The notes beneath the pieces are model-generated. The model searched no databases. It worked only from the letters and a program-made list of their open reading frames with translations, and was not told where the DNA came from. Shown here in pieces: positions 10,673 to 19,337 of a stretch of DNA of 64,000 nucleotides. The DNA is taken from the NCBI GenBank assembly GCA_018001935.1, contig JAGNHB010000008.1:62001-126000 (forward strand), read 5' to 3'. This DNA is from Acidobacteriota bacterium. GTDB taxonomy: Bacteria; Acidobacteriota; JAAYUB01. Numbering within the stretch: the stretch's first letter is position 1; every line of letters starts with the position of its first letter. The position numbers were made by a program, and so were the translations under genes.

Positions 10673-10876
10673 CCCCCCGGCGCCTCCGACCGATAAGCGG
10701 GGCCGGGAAGTCCGCGACCAGCTCGGTCCGTGCCCCGGGCCCGAGGCGCGCGTCCCCCTGACGATCGCCGTTTTCGCTTCGGAGCCTGACCCCCTTCCGC
10801 CCAAACCACTGCCTTCTTGGGTATTACACCGAAACGCCCGTGCCCCCTTGGCCTCCGTGCCCCTCTGGCCTCCGGG

Positions 10877-10915
10877 TCCCTTTGGTCCCTTTGGTCCTTT
10901 TGGTCCTTTGTCCTT
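10877..10915 (-). repeat. Short degenerate tandem array, GGACCAAA word
   Basis: Read on the minus strand this is about four copies of a 9-10 bp word GGACCAAAAG/GGACCAAAGG. A related array in plus orientation occurs at 59941-59983. It fills much of the 255-bp gap between the kinase and hcp, with CTCCGTGCCCCTCTGGCCTCCG just before it resembling the separate AGGCACGGAG word family. Confidence 0.6.
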
Positions 10916-10927
10916 TCCCGAAAAGCC

Positions 10928-12523
10928 TCACCCGGAGATGCCGTACTTCTCCCGGAAACGCTTCCCGGCGTCGGTGAGGAGGTAGGCGGGCAGGGAGGGC
11001 CCCATGCGCACGTTCCGGAACCCCAGCGCCGCCAGGGCCAGCACGATGCCCACGGCCTTCTGGTCGTACCAGGCCAGGTCGAAGTCGATCGGGAGGTCGT
11101 TCACGTCGGCGATCCCCAGGGCGTCCTTGAGGGCCAGGGCGATGCGCACCAGCGAGTAGCAGTCGTTGCACTGCCCCGCGTCCAGCACCTGGGGAAGGCC
11201 GGCGACCTCCTTTCTCACCTGCTTGATGAATCTGAACTTGGCGCACCCGGCCGTGAGGATGATCGTGTCGTCGGGCATGGCGAGGGCGGCGTCGGTGAAA
11301 CGCTTGCGCCGCTGGTCGCGCCCGTCGCACCCCCCCATCACCACGAACTTTCGGATCGCCCCCGACCGGATGGCGCCCAGGACCGTGTCCAGGTGCTTGG
11401 CCACGAAGCGGTGAGAAAAACCGCCCGTCACGGTGCCCTGTTCCAAGGCTTTCGGCGGCGGGCAGGTCTTCGCCAGGGCGACGATCGCCGAGAAGTCCTT
11501 GGGCTGGCCTTCCGGGGCCTCGGGGATGTGGACCACGCCGGGGTAGCCCGCGGGACCGGTGGTGAAGATCCGGTGGCGGTACGCGTCCGGGACCGGCGTG
11601 ATGCAGTTGGACGTGACCAGGATCGGCCCGTTGAAGGCCTCGAACTCGATGTCCTGCATCCACCAGGCGTTGCCGTAGTTCCCGGCCAGGTGGGCGTGCT
11701 TCCGGAAGGCCGGGTAGGCGTGGGCCTCCCACATCTCGCAGTGCGTGTAGACGTCCACGCCCGTTCCCTCGGTCTGTTCCAGCAGCTCCTCCAGGTCCTT
11801 CAGGTCGTGGCCCGTGATCAGGATGCCCGGCCGCCCCCGCACGCCCAGGGGGATGGGCACCGCGCCGGGCTCGCCGTAGGCCGCGGCGTTGGCCTCGTCC
11901 AGGACGGCCATGGCCCGGGTCATGTAGCGACCGGTGTCGAGGGCGATCTCCTGGAGGGCCTCCTCGTTCTTCTCCTCGGCCAGGCGGGCCAGGATGCGGA
12001 GCAGGTCGCACCAGAGGCCGTCGTCCTCGCGACCCAGCGCCGCGGCGTGGATGGCATAGGCGGCGGCCCCCTTCAGCCCGTAGGTGGACAGTTCGGCCAG
12101 CGAGCGGATGTCCGGGTCCTTGGTGTCACGGATGTCGATGGCGGTGGACTTGCGCAGAAGCTGCGCCGTCCCGTCGGCCTGCCAGGTCACCAGGTCCTCC
12201 AGCCCGGCCGGGACGTCCACGGTGAACCGCTCCCGGAGGCTGTCCCGCAGGGCCAGCCCTTCTCGAATCATGGCCTGGAAGCGCTCGGAATCGAAGTTGG
12301 TGTTGGTCACGGTCGAGAAGAGCGACCGGGAGGCGAAGACCGCCTCCGCCCGGGGCACCTCGCCGGCGGCCATGGCGGGCCGGGCGCAGAGGGCGATCCC
12401 CTTGAGCAGGTAAATCAGCAGGTCCTGCAGGTTGGCCGTCTCGTCGGTCTTCCCGCAGGCGCCGAAGTACAGGCACCCCTTGTTCTCCCCCGTCTCCTGG
12501 CACTGGTAACAGAACATGTGCAT
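10928..12523 (-). CDS. hcp: Hybrid cluster protein (hydroxylamine/NO reductase family)
   Basis: A 531-residue Hcp (prismane protein), a cytoplasmic Fe-S enzyme that reduces hydroxylamine in vitro and is linked to NO detoxification in vivo. The N-terminal cluster motif is C5-x2-C8-x8-C17-x5-C23, the spacing seen in Desulfovibrio-type Hcp. Later family motifs include THCEMWEAHAYPAF, LVTSNCITP and the hybrid-cluster region AGQCNDCYSL. No hcr reductase gene is next to it. The ATG at 12523 has GGAGGAAG about 9 nt upstream; the methionine two codons later is an alternative. Confidence 0.96.
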   Translation of the reverse strand: MHMFCYQCQETGENKGCLYFGACGKTDETANLQDLLIYLLKGIALCARPAMAAGEVPRAEAVFASRSLFSTVTNTNFDSERFQAMIREGLALRDSLRERFTVDVPAGLEDLVTWQADGTAQLLRKSTAIDIRDTKDPDIRSLAELSTYGLKGAAAYAIHAAALGREDDGLWCDLLRILARLAEEKNEEALQEIALDTGRYMTRAMAVLDEANAAAYGEPGAVPIPLGVRGRPGILITGHDLKDLEELLEQTEGTGVDVYTHCEMWEAHAYPAFRKHAHLAGNYGNAWWMQDIEFEAFNGPILVTSNCITPVPDAYRHRIFTTGPAGYPGVVHIPEAPEGQPKDFSAIVALAKTCPPPKALEQGTVTGGFSHRFVAKHLDTVLGAIRSGAIRKFVVMGGCDGRDQRRKRFTDAALAMPDDTIILTAGCAKFRFIKQVRKEVAGLPQVLDAGQCNDCYSLVRIALALKDALGIADVNDLPIDFDLAWYDQKAVGIVLALAALGFRNVRMGPSLPAYLLTDAGKRFREKYGISG

Positions 12524-12665
12524 GGCGGTCTTCCTCCCCCGCGCAATTTTCCCGATCCGGCCTCAGGGTACCATGCCTTTCGCGTCCAACGCCTTGATCA
12601 AAGTCAAGAGGCCGCTTCAATGCCCCGCTTCATCTTTGCGGTTGAACAGGCTTTTTGAGAGGGCG

Positions 12666-13889
12666 TCAATTTTCCTCAGGATCTTTAACGCCTTCCTTGA
12701 GGAGCTTCATCACTCGATGGATGGCGTCCTTCAGGCCCAAGTGATATGCTTTCTTATATAAAACCATGGCTTTCTGCTTGTCTTGAGAAACGCCTTCCCC
12801 GGCCTCGTACATCAGGCCGAGATTGTTCATGGCCGTAGCGTCGCCCTTGTCGGCGGCCTTCTGGTACCACCGGACGGCGGCGGCTTGGTCGGCCTGGACT
12901 CCACAGCCCTCATGATACATATATCCCAGCCGACACATGGCGGGTGTGTAACCGGCCTCGGCGGATTTCATGCACCAGGAAAAGGCTTCCTTTTCGTTTT
13001 TTTCCACTCCTTTTCCTTCCATCAACATCCCGCTCAAATTGAACTGGGCGGCTTCATGCCCTTGCCCGGCCGCCTTTCGATACCATTGAACCGCCTCGGA
13101 AAAATCGATTTCCCGGCCGTAGCCTCTTTCGCAACAGACTCCGTAATCGTACTGCGCAGCCGTGTGGCCCTTCTCGGCCGCTCGTTGAAACCAGTACTGG
13201 GCCTCTTTCAGATTTTTCCCCCCACAATTGCCTAAAAAGTGCAGTTTCCCCAGGTTGTACTCCGTGATCGCATCCCCTTGAGCCGCGGCCTTTGCCAACC
13301 ATTTCTTTGCTTGCTCACAGTCTTTATCGACACCCGTCCCCTCCAGGTAACAGACCGCGAGATTTGCCTGCGCGTCCACATGACCCTGCTCAGCCGCCTT
13401 GAGATACCATTTGGCCGCTTCTTTCGGATCACGGTCAACGCCTTCCCCCGACTCACAGGTTCGCCCCATGGCGAATTGGGCTTCCGGGAGGCCTTGCTCG
13501 GCCGATTTCCGAAGCCAGGTCAAGGATTCCGGCGCGTTTCGTTCGACTCCCTCGCCGGAATCCAGCATCATGGACAGCATGAACTGCGCGCGTGAATCAT
13601 TCTGCTCGGCGGCCTTCCGGAACCACCGCGCCGCTTCCGCCGGGTCTTTCCGCACACCCTCGCCGCGATAAAGAAGATCTCCCAGACAGTACTGCGCATT
13701 CGCACTCCCCTTCTCGGCCTCCGGGCGAAGCAGGCGCACCGCTTCCTTGAAATCCCCTTTCCTGCAGGCAGCGATCGCCAGCTCCATGGGGTCGTCGAGA
13801 GTTTTTGCTTTGATTGAGGCGGGAGCAAAAGCAAAACCGATCAAACAGGTAATAAACAGAGGCAACCCTCTTGACTTTCTATTATTCAA
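12666..13889 (-). CDS. Secreted Sel1-like repeat protein
   Basis: About 407 residues, made of a signal peptide (LPLFITCLIGFAFAPASIKA) and roughly ten consecutive 36-residue Sel1 (TPR-like) repeats with the pattern AA.WFRKAAEQG...AQ..LG.MY..GEGV. Such alpha-solenoids bind other proteins; the partner is unknown. I chose the TTG at 13889 because GGAGG lies 8 nt upstream; a TTG at 13904 overlaps that ribosome site. The coding sequence is visibly more AT-rich than its neighbours, including T-runs near 12994-13004, which hints at a different origin. The 259-bp gap upstream contains a minus-strand TATAAT at 13953-13948 but no convincing -35. Confidence 0.9.
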   Translation of the reverse strand: MNNRKSRGLPLFITCLIGFAFAPASIKAKTLDDPMELAIAACRKGDFKEAVRLLRPEAEKGSANAQYCLGDLLYRGEGVRKDPAEAARWFRKAAEQNDSRAQFMLSMMLDSGEGVERNAPESLTWLRKSAEQGLPEAQFAMGRTCESGEGVDRDPKEAAKWYLKAAEQGHVDAQANLAVCYLEGTGVDKDCEQAKKWLAKAAAQGDAITEYNLGKLHFLGNCGGKNLKEAQYWFQRAAEKGHTAAQYDYGVCCERGYGREIDFSEAVQWYRKAAGQGHEAAQFNLSGMLMEGKGVEKNEKEAFSWCMKSAEAGYTPAMCRLGYMYHEGCGVQADQAAAVRWYQKAADKGDATAMNNLGLMYEAGEGVSQDKQKAMVLYKKAYHLGLKDAIHRVMKLLKEGVKDPEEN

Positions 13890-14148
13890 TCTACTTACCT
13901 CCAATCAATCTATGTGGATCACCATCTTCGCTGAGATCGTCGTCTTCATTATAGACCGGAACCGGTGGTTCTCCGCCCCGCATTTCGCGGGGGGCATTCT
14001 TCGATCTGTCGCGAAGGCGGCGGGATGGCCGTCCATTCGACCGAAAACGAATCGGAGCCGCGCGCGTAAGCAAGCGGAAAGATGTTTTTACGCTGACCGC
14101 TCCCTCACGGTCGCGGCGCTGACGTTGTTTCTGGAGAGCGTGGGGTGG

Positions 14149-14823
14149 TCAGGGGGGGGTGAGGATCAACCAAACGAAGCGGGCGAGAAGGGCACCGCAC
14201 AAAAAAAGGATGAAGGCGTTGGTGAGGCGGGCGCGTCGGGTCCGCTCCCGGCTGAAGCCGTAGGCGGAGTAGCCCGCCACGATCTCGGGGACCGTCTTTC
14301 GCCCGCGGACCACGTCCCAGAAGACTTTCGCGTACACCAGGGCGGACACGACGACGAAGAAGGCCAGCACCGCAAGGGTGTCGGTCTTCATCCAGTCCAG
14401 TCGGAACGCGTAGGTCACGAAGGCCCAGAGTTCCACGGCCAGGGCGGCTTTTCCCCAGAAGTTGGGGGTGATGGGGACCTTCGCCTTTCGGTTCAGGAGC
14501 AGCCCCCCGGCCGCGATGAGGACGTCCTTCCCCACCAGCAGGGCCAGCGCCCAGGTGGGGAAACCGCGCTGCACCCAGATGGCCGCGGCGAGGAAGAAGA
14601 CGCAGACCTTGTCGGCGGCCGGGTCCAGGACCTTCCCGACGTCGGACTGGGAACGGAGGAGGCGGGCGAGGAAGCCGTCCAGGAAGTCGCTCAGGGCCAT
14701 GACGGCGACCCAGGCGGCGAGGGCGGTGTCGTTGCCGGCGGACAGGGCGTTCAGCACGAAGGGGATGGCCGCCACCCGCACCAGGGTGACGGCGTTGGGG
14801 AGCGTCGCGAGCCCCCGGCTCAT
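14149..14823 (-). CDS. CDP-alcohol phosphatidyltransferase, PgsA-like
   Basis: A 224-residue integral membrane enzyme that transfers a phosphatidyl group from CDP-diacylglycerol to an alcohol, most likely glycerol-3-phosphate. The CDP-OH-P signature is intact: DGFLAR followed by SDVGKVLDPAADK (about residues 49-68), with the two catalytic aspartates. Five to six hydrophobic segments are visible. The ATG at 14823 overlaps the stop of the upstream cNMP-domain gene as ATGA. Substrate assignment as PgsA rather than another CDP-alcohol transferase is inference from size and the N-terminal LPNAVTLVRVAAIPF sequence. Confidence 0.85.
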   Translation of the reverse strand: MSRGLATLPNAVTLVRVAAIPFVLNALSAGNDTALAAWVAVMALSDFLDGFLARLLRSQSDVGKVLDPAADKVCVFFLAAAIWVQRGFPTWALALLVGKDVLIAAGGLLLNRKAKVPITPNFWGKAALAVELWAFVTYAFRLDWMKTDTLAVLAFFVVVSALVYAKVFWDVVRGRKTVPEIVAGYSAYGFSRERTRRARLTNAFILFLCGALLARFVWLILTPP

Positions 14824-15812
14824 CGGACCAGGCCCCGCTCCAGCATCGTCTTGAGGATGGCCAGCACGGCGTAGGAGCAACGGGGGACCTCTTCGAGGAT
14901 CTTCCGCAGGGGGGCCCTTTCCGAGACTTTCATCCAGACCATCAGGGCGCTGTCCAGCGTGTCCTCCTCCGCCCACCGCAGGGTGTTGCAGCAGGGTTCG
15001 AAAACCCGTTCGAAGTCCTCGATCTCCTGCAGGATGACCTTGCTCTCGTCCTTCAGGCGCATGGCCTCCAGCAGGAGGTTCATGGGCGGCCGGTCGATGG
15101 GGGCCGTGATGTCCTTCCGGCTCACGTTCTCGCCCCGGAAGGTGAATTCACCGGCGATATCCTCGTGGAAGATCTCGTAGAAGGCGTCTTCCCCCTCGAG
15201 GCGCCCCATGCGGGCCGTCACGATGTTCCCCTTGGCGAAGGCCACCTCGGCGCGGACGGCGTCGGGGGTCTCGATGAGCATGATGCCGCTCTGCCCGGTG
15301 TTGATGAGGGTCTGCATGACCGTGGCCAGGTCGAAGAAGTGGAGGCTTCCCTGGAGCTCCTTCCGGGTCCCCGGCTCCCCGCCGGTGATCTGCCGGTCGG
15401 CGTTCTCGAGGCGGAAGGCCAGGATCTCGCAGAGCCGGCGAACGAAGATGATGTTCCCCGAGATCAGCTCCTCGTACTTCTCGGCGGGGATCTCGAGGAC
15501 CTCGACGGCCTGGGGCACGCGAACCGACGCCAGTCGGGGCCGGCCGGTGATCAGGGCCATCTCGCCGAAGCACTCCCCCCGGGAGAGGTAGGCCACGATG
15601 GCGGTCTGCTTCGCCTCCTTCCGGGTGATCTGGATCTCCACCACCCCGTTCCGGATGATGTAAAACTGGAAGGACGACTCCCCCTCGCGAAAGATGAACT
15701 CGCCGGGGCCGTAGGTCCGGAGCAGCCCCTCGTCGTACACCTTCTGGATCAGGGAATCGGGCAGGCCCTTGAAAAGCTCGGACTCCTTCAGAAAACGGGT
15801 TTCCTCAACCAT
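14820..15812 (-). CDS. Cyclic-nucleotide-binding domain protein with DUF4388
   Basis: A soluble 330-residue regulator-like protein. Residues about 10-130 form a cNMP-binding (CRP-type) beta-roll with the phosphate-binding cassette [20 protein letters not shown]. Residues about 150-245 match the DUF4388 (PatA-like) fold, [25 protein letters not shown]. The C-terminal helical part has no recognised DNA-binding helix-turn-helix. The ATG at 15812 has GGAGG 6 nt upstream; a GTG two codons earlier is less well placed. It overlaps the aspS stop by 8 bp and the pgsA-like start by 4 bp, so aspS, this gene and the transferase form one translationally coupled run. Confidence 0.88.
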   Translation of the reverse strand: MVEETRFLKESELFKGLPDSLIQKVYDEGLLRTYGPGEFIFREGESSFQFYIIRNGVVEIQITRKEAKQTAIVAYLSRGECFGEMALITGRPRLASVRVPQAVEVLEIPAEKYEELISGNIIFVRRLCEILAFRLENADRQITGGEPGTRKELQGSLHFFDLATVMQTLINTGQSGIMLIETPDAVRAEVAFAKGNIVTARMGRLEGEDAFYEIFHEDIAGEFTFRGENVSRKDITAPIDRPPMNLLLEAMRLKDESKVILQEIEDFERVFEPCCNTLRWAEEDTLDSALMVWMKVSERAPLRKILEEVPRCSYAVLAILKTMLERGLVR

Positions 15813-17559
15813 TGCCACCCTCCACCCGCAGATGCAGCTCGGCGAGCTGCCGGTCGGACACCCCCGAGGGCGACCCCGTCAGCAGGCACATGGCGGAGGT
15901 CGTCTTGGGGAAGGCGATGACGTCCCGGATGGAAGTTTCCCCCGCCAGGAGCATCACCATGCGGTCGAGCCCCAGGGCGATGCCGCCGTGGGGCGGCGCC
16001 CCGTGGCGCAAGGCATCCAGGAAGAAACCGAATTTCTCCCGCGCTTCCGCCTCGGTCATCCCCAGGGTCCGGAAGATCTTCTCCTGGAGTTCGGTCCGGT
16101 GGATCCGGATGGACCCGCCGCCCAGCTCCATCCCGTTCAGGATGACGTCGTAGGCCTGCGCCAGGGCGGTGGACGGGTTCGCGAAGGCGGGGTCCGCCGG
16201 CGAGGTGAAGGGGTGGTGGCAGGCGGCCCAGCGCTGCTCCTCGGCGTCGAACTCGAACATGGGGAAGTCGGTGACCCACAGGAAGTCGAACCGGTTGTCG
16301 TCGATGAGCCCCTCGCGGCGGCCGAGCACGAGGCGGAGGGCGCCCAGGGACGTGGCGGCGGTCCGTTCGGGACCGGCCACCATGAGGAGGGCGTCGCCGT
16401 CCTTCCCGCCCGCCGCCCGCAGGAGGGCGAGCTTCTCCTCATCGGGGACGGCGGCGGGGATGGAGGACTTCAGGGCGTCCTGGTCCAGCTTCAGCCAGGC
16501 CAGCCCGCCGGCGCCGTAGGTCTTCACCGTCTCCTGGAAGCCGTCGATGTCCTTGCGGCTGTACTTCGCCCCGCCCGGGACCAGGATGCCCCGGACGACG
16601 CCCCCCTCCTCCACCACCTTGCGGAAGATCCCGAAGGAGGAGTCCCGGAACGCGTCCGACACGTCGCAGATCTCGAGGCCGAAGCGGGTGTCGGGCCGGT
16701 CGGACCCGAACCGTCGCATGGCCTCGGCATAGGTCAGCCGCGGGAAGGGCACCGAGACCTCGTGGCCCACGAGGCGCCAGACGCGCTGGAGCATCCCCTC
16801 CACCAGCGCGTAGATGTCCTCGGGGGTGACAAAGCTCATCTCCACGTCCACCTGGGTGAACTCGGGCTGGCGGTCGGCGCGCAGGTCCTCGTCCCGGAAG
16901 CAGCGGACGATCTGGAAGTACCGGTCCATCCCCGAGAGCATGAGGAGCTGCTTGAAGAGCTGGGGCGACTGGGGCAGCGCGTAGAAGCGCCCGTGGTGGA
17001 TCCGGCTCGGCACCAGGTAATCCCGGGCACCCTCCGGGGTCGACCGCGTCATGAAGGGGGTCTCGATTTCGAGGAAACCCTGCTCGTCCATGTATTTTCG
17101 GACCTCGAAGGCCGCCTGGTGACGCAGGACCACGTTGCGGGTCATGGGGGCCCGTCGGAGGTCCAGGTAGCGGTATTTCATGCGGAGTTCCTCGGACGCC
17201 CGGACCTCGTCCTGGATCTCGAAGGGGGGGAGATCGGAGGTGTTGAGGATCTCCACGGACGTGGCGATCACCTCCACCTGCCCGGTGGCGAGGTGCGGGT
17301 TGACGTTGCCGGGGGTCCGGGCCGCCACCCGCCCCTCCACCCGCACCACGTATTCGCTCTTCACGCCCTCCGCCTGCTCGTACAGGGCGGGATTGTCCTC
17401 CCGGTCCAGGGTGACCTGGGTCAGGCCGTGGCGGTCCCGGAGCTGGAGGAAAAGCACGCCCCCCAGGTTCCGTACCGCGTGGGCCCAGCCGGTGAGCACG
17501 ACCGACTGGTCAACGTGGCCCAGGTTCAATTCGCCGCAGGTGTGGGTTCTCAGGCTCAT
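15805..17559 (-). CDS. aspS: Aspartyl-tRNA synthetase
   Basis: A 584-residue class II synthetase of the bacterial type, charging tRNA-Asp (or tRNA-Asp/Asn if non-discriminating). It has the N-terminal OB anticodon-binding domain ([20 protein letters not shown]), class II motif 2 [18 protein letters not shown], a GAD insertion domain in the middle, and motif 3 [15 protein letters not shown] near the C-terminus. The length is normal. It leads a three-gene coupled run with the cNMP/DUF4388 protein and the phosphatidyltransferase. Whether it also charges tRNA-Asn cannot be told by eye. Confidence 0.97.
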   Translation of the reverse strand: MSLRTHTCGELNLGHVDQSVVLTGWAHAVRNLGGVLFLQLRDRHGLTQVTLDREDNPALYEQAEGVKSEYVVRVEGRVAARTPGNVNPHLATGQVEVIATSVEILNTSDLPPFEIQDEVRASEELRMKYRYLDLRRAPMTRNVVLRHQAAFEVRKYMDEQGFLEIETPFMTRSTPEGARDYLVPSRIHHGRFYALPQSPQLFKQLLMLSGMDRYFQIVRCFRDEDLRADRQPEFTQVDVEMSFVTPEDIYALVEGMLQRVWRLVGHEVSVPFPRLTYAEAMRRFGSDRPDTRFGLEICDVSDAFRDSSFGIFRKVVEEGGVVRGILVPGGAKYSRKDIDGFQETVKTYGAGGLAWLKLDQDALKSSIPAAVPDEEKLALLRAAGGKDGDALLMVAGPERTAATSLGALRLVLGRREGLIDDNRFDFLWVTDFPMFEFDAEEQRWAACHHPFTSPADPAFANPSTALAQAYDVILNGMELGGGSIRIHRTELQEKIFRTLGMTEAEAREKFGFFLDALRHGAPPHGGIALGLDRMVMLLAGETSIRDVIAFPKTTSAMCLLTGSPSGVSDRQLAELHLRVEGGNG

Positions 17560-17737
17560 GGGGTCCTCGCTTTCAGGAAATGCCTTTCCACCACCCCCGG
17601 GTGCTCATCCGATCGCCCGTCGAGGGGAAAGGAACCGGCGGTCGCCCGCCGGCCGGCATTGTACCACAGGTTCAACCCGGGACGTTGCCATCCGTTGCGG
17701 GAAATCGTGAGCGGTTCGCCCTTCCTGCCCCCAGAAG

Positions 17738-17894
17738 AAATTTGATGCTCCCGTATAAAGTCGACAATTGGATATTTCCCGCGAATGACGCCAATTGACG
17801 CGAATAACGAATACAAAGAAATAAATTGGCTTGTGATATTCCAATTCGCGACGATTCGCGGGCTAAATCGACTTTTTGCGGCCCCATCAAAATT
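17738..17894 (+). mobile_element. MITE-like repeat element, copy 1 (terminal inverted repeats)
   Basis: A 157-bp non-coding element. Its ends, 17738-17764 and the complement of 17868-17894, match at about 21 of 27 positions; the core of each end is GCAAAAAGTCG or a variant. Inside are arrays of the GCGAAT word in opposing orientation (CCCGCGAATGACG at 17778-17790 and ATTCGCGACGATTCGCGGG at 17844-17862). A second copy lies at 49485-49651. No transposase is encoded. It sits in the divergent gap between aspS and arsR. The rest of the gap (17560-17737) holds nothing I recognise. Confidence 0.7.
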
Positions 17895-17914
17895 GGCGGG
17901 ACCGAAAAAAAGGC

Positions 17915-17949
17915 TTGACAGGGGAGACATAGCTTGGCAATAATGCCAA
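17915..17949 (+). promoter_or_regulatory. arsR promoter with overlapping palindromic operator
   Basis: TTGACA at 17915-17920 is followed, after 18 bp, by AATAAT at 17939-17944. The perfect palindrome TTGGCA-ATAA-TGCCAA at 17934-17949 covers the -10 region, so a dimeric repressor bound there would block RNA polymerase. This is the expected autoregulatory arrangement of an ArsR/SmtB family repressor. A degenerate half-site TTGGCAACATGGGAA appears again after the arsR stop, near 18283-18297. Confidence 0.7.
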
Positions 17950-17965
17950 ATTGTTGGAGGGAAGG

Positions 17966-18262
17966 ATGGCGGACGCGTTTTCCTATCAGGCCAAAGCCAC
18001 TGTTTTGAAAGCCATGGCTCACCCGAGCCGGCTGAAGATCATCGACGCCCTGTCGGAAGGGGAACGGTGCGTGTGCGAGTTGCGGGAGGTGGTCGGGGCG
18101 GACATGTCCACCGTGTCCAAGCACCTGTCGGTGATGAAGGCCGCCGGCATCGTCGATGATCGCAAGGCGGGGCTCCAGGTCTTCTACCGGTTGCGGTGCC
18201 CGTGCATCCTGAAGTTCTTCGGGTGCGTCGAGGCCGTTATTTCCGAGAAGTCCCGGAAGTGA
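17966..18262 (+). CDS. arsR: ArsR/SmtB-family metalloregulator
   Basis: A 98-residue winged-helix repressor that should release DNA on binding As(III) or a similar thiophilic ion. The recognition helix is VVGADMSTVSKHLSVMKAAG (residues 42-61). The likely sensor cysteines are C35 and C37 in ERCVCEL, the classical alpha-3 position, with extra cysteines in a C-terminal CPC (C78, C80) and C87. The ATG at 17966 is preceded by GGAGGGAAGG. It is the first gene of the arsenic/redox island, and its own promoter carries a palindromic operator, which implies autoregulation of at least the proximal genes. Confidence 0.94.
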   Translation: MADAFSYQAKATVLKAMAHPSRLKIIDALSEGERCVCELREVVGADMSTVSKHLSVMKAAGIVDDRKAGLQVFYRLRCPCILKFFGCVEAVISEKSRK

Positions 18263-18343
18263 ACCTTTTTTTTCTCGTTTACTTGGCAACATGGGAATAT
18301 AGGAAAACGGTTGAAGAAATTTCACTGAACCAAGGAGAATGCG

Positions 18344-18604
18344 ATGGATGAACGCACCCGGGAATTGATTGCCGTCGGCGTTTCCGTCGGCGTCCACTGC
18401 CAGCCCTGCCTGGAGTATCACCTCTCGAAGGCCCGGGAGCTGAAGATCGCGGAAGGGGACGTCCGGGAAGCCATCGAGATCGGCACCATGGTGGAGAAAG
18501 GGGCCCTGACGGCCATGCGGAAGTTCGTGGACCAGGCCCTGGCGCCGCCCGAGGCGCCGGAAGGCCCCTGCTGCTCCGGAAGCACGACGTCCTGCTGCGG
18601 GTGA
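18344..18604 (+). CDS. AhpD/carboxymuconolactone-decarboxylase-like small redox protein
   Basis: An 86-residue protein with the AhpD-like helical signature IAVGVSVGVHCQPCLEYHL (residues 8-26), which contains the redox pair C18-x2-C21 and the nearby histidine. AhpD-type proteins pass electrons between thiols and peroxidases. Here the C-terminus ends in an unusual cysteine cluster (two Cys-Cys pairs in the last dozen residues), suited to binding a thiophilic metal or metalloid. A ribosome site AAGGAG precedes the ATG. It sits just behind arsR and is read with the island. The exact partner is unknown. Confidence 0.85.
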   Translation: MDERTRELIAVGVSVGVHCQPCLEYHLSKARELKIAEGDVREAIEIGTMVEKGALTAMRKFVDQALAPPEAPEGPCCSGSTTSCCG

Positions 18605-18712
18605 GCCCAGGGTCCGGCCCGGACGCTCCCGGCGCGGAGTGCCGGCACCCCGTCCCGAGACGGGTTGGAGATCGGTTGAACGAATGCGATTCTGCCCTTG
18701 AGGGAGGAGAAG

Positions 18713-18958
18713 ATGGAAATACTTGTATTGGGAACCGGTTGTGCAAAGTGCGAAACCCTTTTGAAAAACGTCCACCAAGCCCTGGAAGCGACCGGGACCT
18801 CCGCGACGGTGAGAAAAATCAGCGACATCAAGGAAATCATGAACTACCGGATCCTGATGACCCCGGGGCTCGTCATCGACGGGGCGGTGAAGACCGCCGG
18901 GCGCGTCCCGAAGCCGGAGGAGATCTGCACGCTCCTCACCGAGGCGGCGGGGGTCTGA
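18713..18958 (+). CDS. Mini-thioredoxin (redox-active disulfide protein 2 type)
   Basis: An 81-residue thioredoxin-fold protein with active site C10-A-K-C13 and the cis-proline strand MTPGLVIDG (about residues 48-56). This small family is common beside metal-resistance permeases and is thought to reduce or shuttle thiol-bound metals. The ATG at 18713 follows GGAGGAGAAG; an upstream in-frame start at 18698 would lie across that ribosome site. It is 1 nt from the next gene, so it belongs to the same transcript. Confidence 0.9.
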   Translation: MEILVLGTGCAKCETLLKNVHQALEATGTSATVRKISDIKEIMNYRILMTPGLVIDGAVKTAGRVPKPEEICTLLTEAAGV

Positions 18959-18959
18959 C

Positions 18960-19337
18960 ATGGGCGACAAGCAACCCGGCCTGATCCTGTGCGTGTGTAC
19001 GGGGAAATGCCCCGGGTTCTCGAAGATGGACATCTGGGACTTCGTCAACCGCGTCCGCATCGAGTTGCCCGTGGAGTACGCCTTCATCCACCCGCAGCTC
19101 TGCGAGGAGGACGGCGACCGTTTCCTGGCGGACATGCTCAAAGCCGACCGGCCGATGGTCATCGCCGGCTGCGCCCCCAACATGCAGGTCAAACTCTTCC
19201 GGGACGCCTTCGCCGCGGCCGGCCTGGACGTCAAGAAGGACCTGGTCCCGCTGGACGTGCGGGACATGACCACCGACGAGGCCTTCCGGAAGGTGGCCGA
19301 CGCTCTCGAAAAAATCGGGGAGGCGGACCATGCCTGA
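18960..19337 (+). CDS. Stand-alone HdrA N-terminal-domain-like protein
   Basis: A 125-residue cysteine-containing protein. Its start LILCVCTGKCPG (C11, C13, C17), a mid-protein LCEEDG (C48) and VIAGCAPNMQVKLFRDAFAAAGLD (C71) reproduce the order of motifs in the N-terminal domain of heterodisulfide reductase subunit A, including the VVAACSP..H...FR..L..AGLN block. The FAD and ferredoxin domains of real HdrA are absent, so this is a separated module. It abuts the mini-thioredoxin and overlaps the ferredoxin gene by 8 bp. The assignment rests on motif resemblance; a function as electron acceptor or scaffold is inference. Confidence 0.7.
   Translation: MGDKQPGLILCVCTGKCPGFSKMDIWDFVNRVRIELPVEYAFIHPQLCEEDGDRFLADMLKADRPMVIAGCAPNMQVKLFRDAFAAAGLDVKKDLVPLDVRDMTTDEAFRKVADALEKIGEADHA

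Noticed and set aside
5963-10804. Very long open frame (over 1600 codons) on the minus strand opposite the sensor kinase
   Set aside because: It is an antisense shadow caused by GC-rich third positions; its translation is low-complexity and lacks domains, while the plus strand encodes clear families. The same applies to other long antisense frames, for example 1086-3947 plus and 29031-32519 minus.
13891-14073. 60-codon minus-strand frame upstream of the Sel1 gene
   Set aside because: It overlaps the Sel1 ribosome site and start, and its Arg-rich sequence looks random.
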